Assembly (NCBI RefSeq): GCF_030486595.1
Contig: NZ_JAUJZH010000001.1
Location: 434,001 to 498,000 of the forward strand
DNA: 64,000 bases
DNA from: Variovorax ginsengisoli
GTDB lineage: Bacteria; Pseudomonadota; Gammaproteobacteria; Burkholderiales; Burkholderiaceae_C
Direction: 5' to 3'
Shown here: positions 36,632 to 45,424 of the stretch, in pieces
How positions within the stretch are numbered: the first letter of the stretch is position 1
Layout: every line of letters starts with the position of its first letter
Notes under the pieces: generated by a model
Database searches by the model: none
Seen by the model: the letters and a program-made list of their open reading frames with translations, nothing else
Told to the model about the DNA's origin: nothing
Translations under genes and position numbers: made by a program

Positions 36632-38560
36632 ATGGAGTCCCACGCCACGTTGAAGGTCTTGCTTGCGGGTGCCCTGTCCGCTGCCGCCGTGAGCGGTTGT
36701 GGCGGCGGGGGCGGCGGATTTTCGTTGCCGATCGCAAGCGCCCCTGTCCCTGCCCCTGCCCCTGCCCCCGCGCCTGCGCCAGCCGCTCCTCCGGCGCCTT
36801 CCGCATCGGCGCAGCCGCCGCTTCTCAACAACCCCGACGCCACGGCCGGCTGCGCCGCGGTGGCGACGCTGGCGTCCGAACTGTCGGCGACCGGTCGCAA
36901 GGTGAGCATCACGTCCGCCACGCTGTCGAAGACCACCGCCACCGACGCGAACGGCAATCCGCAGACCTATTGCGCCGTGGTCGGCACAATCAACGGCGGC
37001 CGGACGGGCTTCAAGGCCGCCGGCCAGACCGACGCGCAGACCACCTATGCGATCGGTTTCCAGATCAACCTGCCCAGCACGTGGAACAGCCGCCTCTTCT
37101 TCAGCGGCGGCGGCGGAACGGATGGATCCATCCCCAACACGACGGGCGTCATCACCAATGGCGAGGCGGTCAATCCGCTGCTCTCCGGCTACGCGACCGT
37201 ATCGGACGACAGCGGGCACAGCGACAGCGTCAACAGCGACCCGAACAACGCCGGCAGTTCGGCCTTCGGCCTCGATCCGCAGGCGCGCCTGGACTTCGGC
37301 TACAACGCCATCGGCCAGACCAAGCAGCTCGCCAACCAATTGATCACGCGCTATTACGGCAAGAAGCAGGACTACGCCTATTTCATGGGCTGCTCCGAAG
37401 GCGGGCGCGAAGCCATGATGGTGTCGCAGCGCTTCGGCGACGAGTTCGACGGCGTCGTGGCCGGCGACCCCGGCTCCGATCTGCCCAAGGCGTGGCTGGC
37501 GGAAGCCTGGGACACCCAGCAGTTCGGTGCGGCAGCGGCGGCACAGGGATTCTTCGAGACCGCCGGCCCGGGGGCCGGCACCACGCCACTGCTCTCCTCG
37601 GCCTTCACGATGCCGCAATGGAAGGCCATCCAGACGGCGATCCTCGCCAGATGCGATGCCGACGACGGCCTGGTCGACGGCATGATCAACAAGTCATGTG
37701 CCTTCGACGTGAGCACGCTGGCCTGCGGCGCCGCGGGCGCGCCGGCGGACTGCCTCGTCCCGGCACAGGTCACGGCCATGCAGAAGGTCATGGGCGGCCC
37801 GAAGAACAGCGCCGGCACCGCGCTCTATGCGGACTGGCCGTGGGACGCGGGCATCGGCTCGACCGGCTGGCTGATCTGGAAGGTGGGGATCCCCGGCTTT
37901 GGCGCACCGGGCGTGAATGGCGCGATCAACGTGACGCTCGGCGGTGGCGCCGGTCCGCTCGTCTTCACCACGCCGCCCACGCAAGGCCTGTCGACCGCGA
38001 ACTCGCTGGTTCAATACCAGCTGCGTTTCGACTGGGACAACGATGCACCGAAGATCACCACCACCAGCGGCATCTACGGCACATCGGCCTATGACTTCAT
38101 GGGCACGCATTCGACCGACCTGTCCACTTTCAAGAACAAGGGCGGCAAGCTGATCGTCTATCACGGCACCAGCGATCCGGTGTTCTCGTTCAACTACACG
38201 GCCAACTGGTACAGCGCGCTGAGCCAGACGGCCGCGAACGGCACGGTCAAGGACTTCGCACGGCTCTTTGCCGTCCCAGGCATGAACCATTGCAGCGGCG
38301 GTCCCGCAACCGATTCGTTTCCGGCCTTCACAGCGGTCGTGAACTGGGTCGAAAAAGGACAGGCGCCGGACCGGCTGATCGCGCGTTCCAGCACCACCAC
38401 ACCGGCCCAGTTCGGCTGGACGCTGCCGACAGGGGCGACGACCCGGGTACGGCCGCTGTGCCCCTATCCGCAGTACGCGAAGTACACCGGCGCGACGGGC
38501 ACTTCGCAGACTGCGCTGACAGCGCAGAACGATCCGGCCAACTACGTCTGCACGCCCTGA
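36632..38560 (+). CDS. Tannase/feruloyl-esterase-family lipoprotein
   Basis: 642-residue exported esterase. Lipobox VSGC followed by a Gly-rich and Pro-Ala linker (about residues 23-62), then an alpha/beta hydrolase of the tannase/feruloyl esterase family (PF07519). Catalytic candidates: Ser255 in FMGCSEGGRE, Asp515 in HGTSDPVF and His553 in PGMNHCSGG, all in the family's expected order. The adjacent Cys residues (Cys254 and Cys554) form the family disulfide that brings Ser and His together. Substrates are aromatic acid esters (gallate, ferulate or PET-like). Strong AGGAGA site before ATG 36632; the leader carries the nested palindrome. Confidence 0.9.
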   Translation: MESHATLKVLLAGALSAAAVSGCGGGGGGFSLPIASAPVPAPAPAPAPAPAAPPAPSASAQPPLLNNPDATAGCAAVATLASELSATGRKVSITSATLSKTTATDANGNPQTYCAVVGTINGGRTGFKAAGQTDAQTTYAIGFQINLPSTWNSRLFFSGGGGTDGSIPNTTGVITNGEAVNPLLSGYATVSDDSGHSDSVNSDPNNAGSSAFGLDPQARLDFGYNAIGQTKQLANQLITRYYGKKQDYAYFMGCSEGGREAMMVSQRFGDEFDGVVAGDPGSDLPKAWLAEAWDTQQFGAAAAAQGFFETAGPGAGTTPLLSSAFTMPQWKAIQTAILARCDADDGLVDGMINKSCAFDVSTLACGAAGAPADCLVPAQVTAMQKVMGGPKNSAGTALYADWPWDAGIGSTGWLIWKVGIPGFGAPGVNGAINVTLGGGAGPLVFTTPPTQGLSTANSLVQYQLRFDWDNDAPKITTTSGIYGTSAYDFMGTHSTDLSTFKNKGGKLIVYHGTSDPVFSFNYTANWYSALSQTAANGTVKDFARLFAVPGMNHCSGGPATDSFPAFTAVVNWVEKGQAPDRLIARSSTTTPAQFGWTLPTGATTRVRPLCPYPQYAKYTGATGTSQTALTAQNDPANYVCTP

Positions 38561-38617
38561 AGCGCTCCTGCGTGCCGGCATGAACGGCAGAAGGCGGCCG
38601 CTACACTGGCCGCCGAC

Positions 38618-39115
38618 ATGACGGCACGCCCCCCAATCCCAACGCACGAGTCCGCTGTGCACTCCCCCCCTCGCGGTGGCCTCGAAGACGAGCGCATGCG
38701 CCGGCTTCTCGGCTACAGCCTCGTGCAGGCGGCGATCCCCACGACCAACCTGTTCCTCAAGCACGTGGGAGAGCCATTCGATCTCCGCCGGGTCGAATAT
38801 TCGCTGCTCGTGCTGGTCGACTCGAACCGCGATGTCGCCCCGAAGCAGCTGGCGCGCGCGCTCGCCGTGTCAGTGCCCTACCTCACGGTGACGCTCGACC
38901 GGCTGGAGGCCCGCGGCTTGCTGGGTCGCAGCCGCAGCGAAGTCGATCGGCGCTCGCAGCACGTGCGGCTGACCCGCAAGGGCGCCGACCTGGTCAAGAA
39001 GGCGGAGGCGGTCGCCCTGTCGATGGAGAAAGAACTTCTGGGCCATCTGACGCCAGGCGAAAGTGCTTTGCTCTTCGAGTTGCTGCAGCGCGTGTCCGCG
39101 CATCGACGCGGCTGA
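38618..39115 (+). CDS. MarR-family transcriptional regulator
   Basis: 165-residue winged-helix regulator. The wHTH spans about residues 60-125 (LRRVEYSLLVLVDSNRDVAPKQLARALAVSVPYLTVTLDRLEARGLLGRSRSEVDRRSQHVRLTRKG), including the DRR wing typical of MarR. It follows the tannase-family gene by 57 bases in the same direction, so it may govern the palindrome upstream of that gene and sense an aromatic acid. An alternative start ATG at 38693 would drop an unstructured N-terminus. Confidence 0.9.
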   Translation: MTARPPIPTHESAVHSPPRGGLEDERMRRLLGYSLVQAAIPTTNLFLKHVGEPFDLRRVEYSLLVLVDSNRDVAPKQLARALAVSVPYLTVTLDRLEARGLLGRSRSEVDRRSQHVRLTRKGADLVKKAEAVALSMEKELLGHLTPGESALLFELLQRVSAHRRG

Positions 39116-39136
39116 GTCAGAACACGCGGAGTCGCT

Positions 39137-39877
39137 TCAGCCCGGCAGGACGACCGGTTCGTCGAGTGCCGAGTAGTGGGGCCGCGATTCGTACACCAGT
39201 TTCCTGTACTGAGGCCCCAGCGCATTGAAGATGAACCCCATCTTGTAGTTCGTCCTCTCGAGATGGTAGTTCGCGCTCTTGAGCAAAGGCACGATGGCCT
39301 CGGTGTAGGCAACCGGACCGGTCGTGTAGAAGACCCCTTCGGGGCCTACGCCGAACCGTTCGACCGTGTAGTTCTCGATGTTGTTCAGCACGTGTTCGAT
39401 GACGGCTCTGAGAATGACGTGGCGGGGCGCAGCGGCCACATACCAGTTCTGGAACTCGCCTTGCGGGAAGTTCGAGAAGTGCCCGCCCCATCCGGGATGC
39501 GTTCCATCGGGCCCGTTGTCCCAGTGCGAAAGCAGATACTCGTGACTTGAAACGATGTCGTCGAGCCTCTTGGTCAAGCCGCTCTTGAGATCCAGGTAAA
39601 CGCCGCCCACCCTGTAGATCAACAGATAGCGAAAGAAGTCCGCCCGCGCAGCCCCGTACCGGGGATTGATCCTGTCATAGGCCTTCTGGATCCGCGGGTC
39701 GTAGTTCTTGCAGATGAAATCGACGCAGGCGTTGTCATCGTAGAACTCGTAGCGCCAGCCCGGGTTCTGAACCTGAAGCTTCCGGACGTGCTCCGCCAGC
39801 TCCGCGGGAAGCGCGGCATGGGCATTGGTCTGATGCAATATCCTGGGGATGCGGGTAAGCAATGGCTTTTGAAGCAT
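39137..39877 (-). CDS. OCH1-like glycosyltransferase (DXD sugar-binding region)
   Basis: 246-residue protein of the Gly_transf_sug / OCH1 type. Hallmarks: the N-terminal IPRILHQTN, the WRYEFYDDNACVDFI segment and the DXD metal site in VYLDLKSG (DLK replaces the usual DXD as DLKSG, preceded by GVYLD), then WGGHFSNFPQG and YTTGPVAYTEAI. It would transfer a sugar from a nucleotide donor in the cytoplasm. Divergent from the GT41 gene with 79 bases between starts, suggesting a shared control region and a joint glycan or protein-glycosylation job. Confidence 0.85.
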   Translation of the reverse strand: MLQKPLLTRIPRILHQTNAHAALPAELAEHVRKLQVQNPGWRYEFYDDNACVDFICKNYDPRIQKAYDRINPRYGAARADFFRYLLIYRVGGVYLDLKSGLTKRLDDIVSSHEYLLSHWDNGPDGTHPGWGGHFSNFPQGEFQNWYVAAAPRHVILRAVIEHVLNNIENYTVERFGVGPEGVFYTTGPVAYTEAIVPLLKSANYHLERTNYKMGFIFNALGPQYRKLVYESRPHYSALDEPVVLPG

Positions 39878-39956
39878 GCGTCGTCGAGAAGCTCAGCCTG
39901 GGTGGCGCGATTCTACGCTTGGCGTGCCCATCGAATCACCATAGACTCGCGACCCC

Positions 39957-42053
39957 ATGGACGTCCAGATCGCATGGGCCGAGCGCTACTTCCGCGCCGG
40001 CCAAATCAAGAGCGCAGAACCGCTGCTGCGCCAGATCGTAGCCAAGCCGAACCCACCGTCCAAGGCCTACGAACTGCTGGCCTACATCTGCGGCAACCGC
40101 GGCGAGACGGAGGCTTGCGAGGAATACCTGACGAAGGCCGCCCAGCTGTCCAAGTGCTCGCCGGAGTGCTTGTTCTATCTCGGTCGTGTGCAGCTCCAGA
40201 GCGGCCGGGCGCGCGAGGCGACGACTTCATTCGAACGCTCGCTCAAAGTGGGCGGCGACTACTTCGAAGCGCTGCACGAACTCGGTGTCGCCTATGCCGC
40301 CTTGCACGAGGACGAACGCGCCGTGGCGGCGTTTCGCCGCGCCGAGCGCAAGAATCCGCGTTCGCCATTGCTGTTGCACAACCTCGCGAATGCCTTGACC
40401 GGTTTGGAGCATTTCAACGAAGCGCTGGTTTGTTACGACCGGGCCCTGGCGCTGGAACCGGATCGTGCCGCCGCCTGGAGCGATCGAGGCTCGGTGCTCA
40501 CTCGCCTCGGCCGCGGGCTCGAAGCGCTGCAGAGTTACGATCGCGCGCTGGCCCTGGACCCCGGCAACGTCGCCGTCCTGGAGGATCACGCCACCAGCCT
40601 GCTCGCGCTGCGGCGCTATCCGGAGGCGCTGGCCGCCTACGAGGCGTTGGCGAAAGTGGCTCCGGACAGCGACTACCTGCCCGGCCACCTGCTGCATCTG
40701 CGCATGCACGAGTGCATCTGGCAGGACTGGGAACGCGACACTCAGGGGTTGTTGGCGCGGGTCGGGCAGGGCGAACGCGTCGCGACCCCGTTCTCGTTGA
40801 TGGGAACACCGGCGGATGCTGCGACGCTGCAGGCCTGCGCGCGAACCTTCGCCGAGAGCAGGTATCCGGCGCGCGCCAACGACGAGTCGGCAGCGGCGAG
40901 TGCGCCGCCGGGTGACGCCACCCGCAAGCTTCGCATTGCCTACTTCTCCTCCGACTTCCGAAACCACGCGACATCGCAACTCATGGTCCGGCTTTTCGAA
41001 TGCCACGACCACACGCGGTTCGAGTGGTTCGGCTATTCGCTCGCCCACGGCGAAGGCGACGAACTGGGTCGCCGGGTCAGCGAGGCCTTCGATCATTTCA
41101 TCGAGGTCGGCGATCACAGCGACGCCGAGATCGCCGACATGGCACGCGAGGCGTGCATCGACATCGCAGTCGATCTCAACGGCTTCACACAGGGTTTTCG
41201 GGCCGGCATCTTCGCCCGTCGCGCGGCGCCGCTGCAGGTCAACTACCTCGGCTTCCCCGGGACGATGGGGTGCACGTACATGGACTACCTCATCGCCGAT
41301 CCGCGCCTGATACGCAGCGGCGAGGAGGCGTTCTACACCGAGAAAGTGGTGCGGCTACCCGAAAGCTACCAGGCGAACGACAACACCAAGCGAATCGCAG
41401 AAGGCGTGCCTTCCCGCGAAGCCATGGGCCTTCCGGCTCAAGGCTTCGTCTTTGCCTGTTTCAACAACAGCTTCAAGCTCACGCCCGACGTATTCGACGT
41501 CTGGATGCGCCTGCTGCGCGATGTGCCTTCCAGCGTGCTGTGGCTGCTGGCGGGCAGCGAGCGCATGCAGGCCGAGATCGCCGCCGAGGCGCAGGCGCGC
41601 GGCGTGTCGTCCGAGCGCATCGTCTGGGCCAGCCGAGCGCCCCTGGCCGATCACCTGGCGCGCCACGCCCATGCCGACCTGTTCCTCGATACCTTCCACT
41701 GCAATGCGCACACCACCTGCAGCGATGCACTCTGGGCTGGCCTGCCGGTGCTGACTTTGGCAGGAAGCACCTTCCCTGCACGCGTGGCGTCCAGCCTGCT
41801 GCATGCGGCCGGCCTGGCTGAGCTGGTCACGCACAGCGTGACCGACTACGAGGCGGCGGCACGGAGACTCGCGAACAACCCGGAGGACCTGGCAAGCCTG
41901 CGCGATCGCTTGCGCGTGGAGCGCGACCGGATGCCGCTCTTCGACACGCCGCGCTTCGCGCGCCACATCGAGGCCGCCTATGAGGCGATGGCGGAGCGCA
42001 GGCGAAATGGGTTCGAGCCCGATCACCTTTGGATCGACGCGTTGCCGATTTGA
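39957..42053 (+). CDS. TPR / O-GlcNAc-transferase-like (GT41) protein
   Basis: 698-residue protein. N-terminal TPR array (about residues 1-235, for example ALHELGVAYAALHEDERAVAAFRRAE and LHNLANALTGLEHFNEALVCYDRAL) and a C-terminal SPINDLY/OGT-type glycosyltransferase domain (about 310-690) with LRIAYFSSDFRNHATSQLMV, the Asp/Asn segment IDIAVDLNGFTQGFR and FLDTFHCNAHTTCSDALWAGLPVLTLAGSTFPARVASSLL, where donor UDP-sugar binds. Bacterial members glycosylate flagellin, adhesins or make envelope glycans. The target is unknown. GC appears slightly lower than average. Confidence 0.9.
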   Translation: MDVQIAWAERYFRAGQIKSAEPLLRQIVAKPNPPSKAYELLAYICGNRGETEACEEYLTKAAQLSKCSPECLFYLGRVQLQSGRAREATTSFERSLKVGGDYFEALHELGVAYAALHEDERAVAAFRRAERKNPRSPLLLHNLANALTGLEHFNEALVCYDRALALEPDRAAAWSDRGSVLTRLGRGLEALQSYDRALALDPGNVAVLEDHATSLLALRRYPEALAAYEALAKVAPDSDYLPGHLLHLRMHECIWQDWERDTQGLLARVGQGERVATPFSLMGTPADAATLQACARTFAESRYPARANDESAAASAPPGDATRKLRIAYFSSDFRNHATSQLMVRLFECHDHTRFEWFGYSLAHGEGDELGRRVSEAFDHFIEVGDHSDAEIADMAREACIDIAVDLNGFTQGFRAGIFARRAAPLQVNYLGFPGTMGCTYMDYLIADPRLIRSGEEAFYTEKVVRLPESYQANDNTKRIAEGVPSREAMGLPAQGFVFACFNNSFKLTPDVFDVWMRLLRDVPSSVLWLLAGSERMQAEIAAEAQARGVSSERIVWASRAPLADHLARHAHADLFLDTFHCNAHTTCSDALWAGLPVLTLAGSTFPARVASSLLHAAGLAELVTHSVTDYEAAARRLANNPEDLASLRDRLRVERDRMPLFDTPRFARHIEAAYEAMAERRRNGFEPDHLWIDALPI

Positions 42054-42307
42054 GATGGCCCGGCCACGCGGCAGAGGCTTCGGCGGGCGCAGCTTTGCAT
42101 TGACTGCGGACAAAACTTGCATTCCGCCCCAGTTGTGGACAATTTGACCGCAGTACCGCTCGAACCGGCAGCTCAATCAGCCGTGAAGAGTGCAAGGCTT
42201 TACGTCGACGATTTTGGTTGCCGCTCGGTGCCGTCATCCGCCCGACCGTTGCGAATGTCCGCATTGCTTTCAGGCCAGTTGTAGCAACAAAAATTCAAGA
42301 CTTTCCA

Positions 42308-42694
42308 TTAAGCGCGCTGTGCCTCGGAGCGATTTGCTCGGCGGATGACCTGAGGGGGCTGGCCGTACGCTCGGAGAAACGCCCGGCGCATCCTGTCGGG
42401 GTCGCCGAAGCCGGTGTCCCTCGCGACAGTCTCGACGGGTAGAAGCTGTGACTCGATCATCAGCCGCGCTGCTTCGGTTCGGAGACGCTCGACCGCTCTG
42501 GCGGGAGTTTGTCCAGTCTCCTCTCGAAATACGCGGCCGAACTGACGAGGGCTGAGGTGTACAGCATCCGCAAGTTCTTCGACCGAGAGCTCGTTTGTCA
42601 GATGACTTTTCGCATACGTCAGTGCCTTCTGGATGCGATCGGTGCGCGGGAGCAATTCCAGCAGCGCGGAATGCTCGTAAACACGCCCTTCCAT
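42308..42694 (-). pseudogene. C-terminal remnant of a GlxA/FtrA-type AraC regulator
   Basis: 128 readable residues covering only the C-terminal two-HTH AraC domain: SVEELADAVHLSPRQFGRVFREETGQTPARAVERLRTEAARLMIESQLLPVETVARDTGFGDPDRMRRAFLRAYGQPP. This segment is normally preceded by a DJ-1/PfpI domain of about 190 residues in GlxA-like regulators, which is missing here. The upstream frame becomes an antisense shadow of the patatin remnant. It might be expressed as a short HTH protein from an ATG at 42694, but loss of the N-terminal domain indicates decay. Confidence 0.75.
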
Positions 42695-42715
42695 CGGCCG
42701 CGACCCAGCCCATGA

Positions 42716-43183
42716 CGACTCGAACCGCTTTCGTATTTGCCGGTCGAAGCCGTTCTGGCGAGCAGCGCCATCCCGGGCGTGTTCCCGCCCATCTCGATCG
42801 AAGGTCGTGAATTGGTGGATGGCGGAGTGTGCAGCAACACGCCCATCGCGGCGGCGGTGCGACTGGGCGCGACGGATGTCATCGTGCTGCCTGCCGGCTT
42901 CGCCCGCGCGGTGCGGACTCCGCCTCGCGGCTGGATCGGCCACACGATGCACGCCCTCAGCCTCGTGGTGGCGCGCCAGTTGGTGCAGGACATCGAGCAC
43001 TTCGCGTCGCGGGTCCGCATCTGCGTCGTGCCCGCGCTCTGCCCGCTCGAAATCTCATCCTATGACGATGACCACTGCGCCGCGTTGATCGAACGCGCCG
43101 CCGACACCACGCGATCCTGGCTGCACGGCGGCGGGCTGCGGGCTGCGCCGAATCCGGGTCCGCAGGTCTTCCACACGCACTGA
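42716..43183 (+). pseudogene. C-terminal remnant of a patatin-like phospholipase
   Basis: 155 readable residues starting after an in-frame TGA at 42713. It contains the C-terminal half of a patatin domain: PVEAVLASSAIPGVFPPISIEGRELVDGGV with the catalytic Asp motif DGGV. The GXSXG nucleophile and oxyanion loop of the N-terminal half are missing, so it cannot be an active lipase. The first possible start, TTG 42737, lacks a ribosome site. It abuts the AraC remnant within about 20 bases, so a single deletion or recombination probably cut both genes. Confidence 0.8.
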
Positions 43184-43232
43184 GGCTGGGGCGGCCGGGG
43201 CTCGGGCTTGTGGCGGCGCGCCGTCAGGCTGT

Positions 43233-43712
43233 TCAGTTAGCCGGCGTCTTCGAGAAGCTCCCGTGCGGCTGGGCCCGCATCAGCGCACGAAACTGCGCGT
43301 GCGACATCCGCAGCAGCCGCTCGTGATCGCCACCTTCCATGTAGACGACGTCATTGGACTCGAGCTCGTCATCGACGATGGTCGGCACGCCCCACGCCAT
43401 GCCGACGGGCGGGATCGCGCCGGGCTCGCAGTCGCCGAACAGCGCCGCGATCCGGGCCTCGCCGGCCAGCTTCAGCCTGTGGCGGCCGACGAAGCGTGAG
43501 AACTCGCCGAGCATGACCATCCGGTCGGCGGGAACGACGGCCATCACGCAGCCTCTTTCGTCCTCCAGGATGACCGATTTGGCCAGCTGGCCCAGGCTGA
43601 CATTGGCGCAGCGGGCGGTCTCCAGGCTGCTGTGGCTTCGTGCGTGCGTGGAGATCTCGTAGTGCGCGCCACGCTGGTCGAGGTAGCTGGACAGATGGGA
43701 AGGAATGGACAT
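43233..43712 (-). CDS. YbaK/EbsC-type aminoacyl-tRNA deacylase
   Basis: 159-residue protein of the YbaK/ProX superfamily. Conserved features: HARSHSSLETARCANVSLGQLAKSVILEDERGCVMAVVPADRMV (with the catalytic Lys in LAKSV), LFGDCEPGAIPPVGMAWGVPTIVDDEL. These enzymes hydrolyse mischarged tRNAs such as Ala/Cys-tRNAPro. Length fits the stand-alone family. The start ATG 43712 has GGAGG nearby. It lies 121 bases downstream of the peptide-binding protein gene on the same strand; the gap has a short GC-rich hairpin (CGGGG/CCCCG at 43738-43753). Confidence 0.85.
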   Translation of the reverse strand: MSIPSHLSSYLDQRGAHYEISTHARSHSSLETARCANVSLGQLAKSVILEDERGCVMAVVPADRMVMLGEFSRFVGRHRLKLAGEARIAALFGDCEPGAIPPVGMAWGVPTIVDDELESNDVVYMEGGDHERLLRMSHAQFRALMRAQPHGSFSKTPAN

Positions 43713-43833
43713 GGCAATCCTCCTTGCGCAAACACGGCGGGGTCGCCGCCCCGTCAGTTTGCTCTTGCCGGCGGGGGATCGCAAATGGTTGAGCGGCAGG
43801 GGCCGCGGCCTCGCGCGTACGGGTCGGCGACTC

Positions 43834-45408
43834 TCAACGAACGCTGATCCACCGCCATTCGAGCCAGTTGTCCGGCCGATGCACCGCATCGATGTTGCTG
43901 CGCATGGCCCATGGAATCACCTGGCGGTGCAGGGGGATGTGGTGCACCTGTTCGTTGTGCTCGGCAAAGGCTGCCTTGATCAACTGCTCGCGCTTGCCGG
44001 GATCCTGCTCGGTGGACGACGCTGCCGCGAGCTCGTCGAGCTTCGCGTTCTTGTAGTTCCCGTAGTTGTAGTAGCCGACTCCGCCTTCCCCGCGTGATCG
44101 CAGCACCGGCGTCAACGTGACTTCGGCGTCGGTGATGGCGCCGCCCCAGCCCAGCATGTACATCGACACATCCAGTTTCTCGACCTTGGCAAAGTACTGC
44201 GCCCTCGGCTGTGCGCGGACGTTGACCTTCACACCGATCTGCGCCCACATGCCGGCCAGCGCGATGCAGATCCGTTCGTCGTTGACGTAGCGATTGTTCG
44301 GGCAGTCCAGGGTGACCTCGAAGCCTTGCGGGAAACCCGCATCTGCCATCAGGGCAGTTGCGCGCTTCGGGTCGAAGGGCAGGCGCTGCTCCAGCGCCGG
44401 ATCGTTGTAGATGCCCAGCGGCGAAGGCGCCATCGCACCCGTGGGCCGCGCCTGGCCCAGCATGATGCTGGTGCGCAAGGCCTCGATGTCCACCGCCTGG
44501 TAGAGCGCCTTGCGCACACGCACATCCTTGAACGGATTGCGGCCCTTGACGGAGCTGTAGAGAAGCTCGTCCCGTCCCTGGTCCATGCCGATGAAGATGA
44601 TGCGGTTCTCCGCGCCGTCCAAGACCTTCGTACCGGCGGCGGTGCGAAGTCGTTCGATGCCCTGCGGCGGCGGGTCGAGGACCAGATCGAGTTCGCCGGA
44701 AACCAGCGCAGCCGTTCGTGTCGAGTCGGTCTTGATGGGCGTGTAGACCACTTCCTGCACGTTGCCTTCGAACGACCCCCACCAGTTCGGATTGCGCTTG
44801 AAGGTCGTCTTGACATCCGGTTGCCGGGACACGACGACATACGGGCCGGTGCCGTTGGCATGCAGCGTGGTGTATTTCATCTCGCCGCCCTTGAAGTCCT
44901 GGGGCTTCGAGGCGTCGTGTTCTTCGCACCAGGCCTTGCTCATCATTTGCACCAGCGTTGCGTGCTCGAGGAAGATCGGGTTGAACTGCGGCAGCAGGAA
45001 CTCCACGGTCAGGTCGTCGATCTTGCGCACCTCGCCCAGCCCGGCGGCATACGGGCGAATGTTCGATGCTTTGTCCCTTGCGCGCTCCACCGAAAACACG
45101 ACGTCGTCGGCGGAGAAGTCCTGGCCGCCATGGAACTTCACGCCGCGGCGCAGGACCATCCGCCAGCGGGTGGGGCTCAACTGCTGCCATTCGGTGGCCA
45201 GCGCAGGAACGACCTTCAGATCCTTGTCTCGCCCGACGAGTGTCTCGTAGACCTGTCCGTTGATCGAGTTGGTCAGGAGTTCGTTTTGCGAGTAGGGGTC
45301 GAGCGTGAGCAGGTCGCCTTGGCTTGCCCAGCGCAGAACTTGCGCGTGGGCGGCGCAACTCGCAGCCACCGCGGCGCCCATCGCAATTCGTTTGAACGAG
45401 GTATTCAT
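43834..45408 (-). CDS. ABC transporter substrate-binding protein, peptide/nickel type (family 5)
   Basis: 524-residue exported solute-binding protein. Signal peptide ending AAHA-QVLRWASQGD, then the SBP_bac_5 signatures LDPYSQNELLTNSINGQVYETLV, TRWRMVLRRGVKFHGGQDFSADDVVFSVERARD and NPFKDVRVRKALYQAVDIEAL. It would deliver oligopeptides or other solutes to an ABC importer, but no permease or ATPase genes are near. It begins 16 bases after the subtilase stop on the same strand, so it may be the last gene of the cyclase/PAP2/subtilase operon. It could capture peptides released by proteolysis, which is speculation. Confidence 0.88.
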   Translation of the reverse strand: MNTSFKRIAMGAAVAASCAAHAQVLRWASQGDLLTLDPYSQNELLTNSINGQVYETLVGRDKDLKVVPALATEWQQLSPTRWRMVLRRGVKFHGGQDFSADDVVFSVERARDKASNIRPYAAGLGEVRKIDDLTVEFLLPQFNPIFLEHATLVQMMSKAWCEEHDASKPQDFKGGEMKYTTLHANGTGPYVVVSRQPDVKTTFKRNPNWWGSFEGNVQEVVYTPIKTDSTRTAALVSGELDLVLDPPPQGIERLRTAAGTKVLDGAENRIIFIGMDQGRDELLYSSVKGRNPFKDVRVRKALYQAVDIEALRTSIMLGQARPTGAMAPSPLGIYNDPALEQRLPFDPKRATALMADAGFPQGFEVTLDCPNNRYVNDERICIALAGMWAQIGVKVNVRAQPRAQYFAKVEKLDVSMYMLGWGGAITDAEVTLTPVLRSRGEGGVGYYNYGNYKNAKLDELAAASSTEQDPGKREQLIKAAFAEHNEQVHHIPLHRQVIPWAMRSNIDAVHRPDNWLEWRWISVR

Positions 45409-45424
45409 GGGCGAGAGCGCTTCG

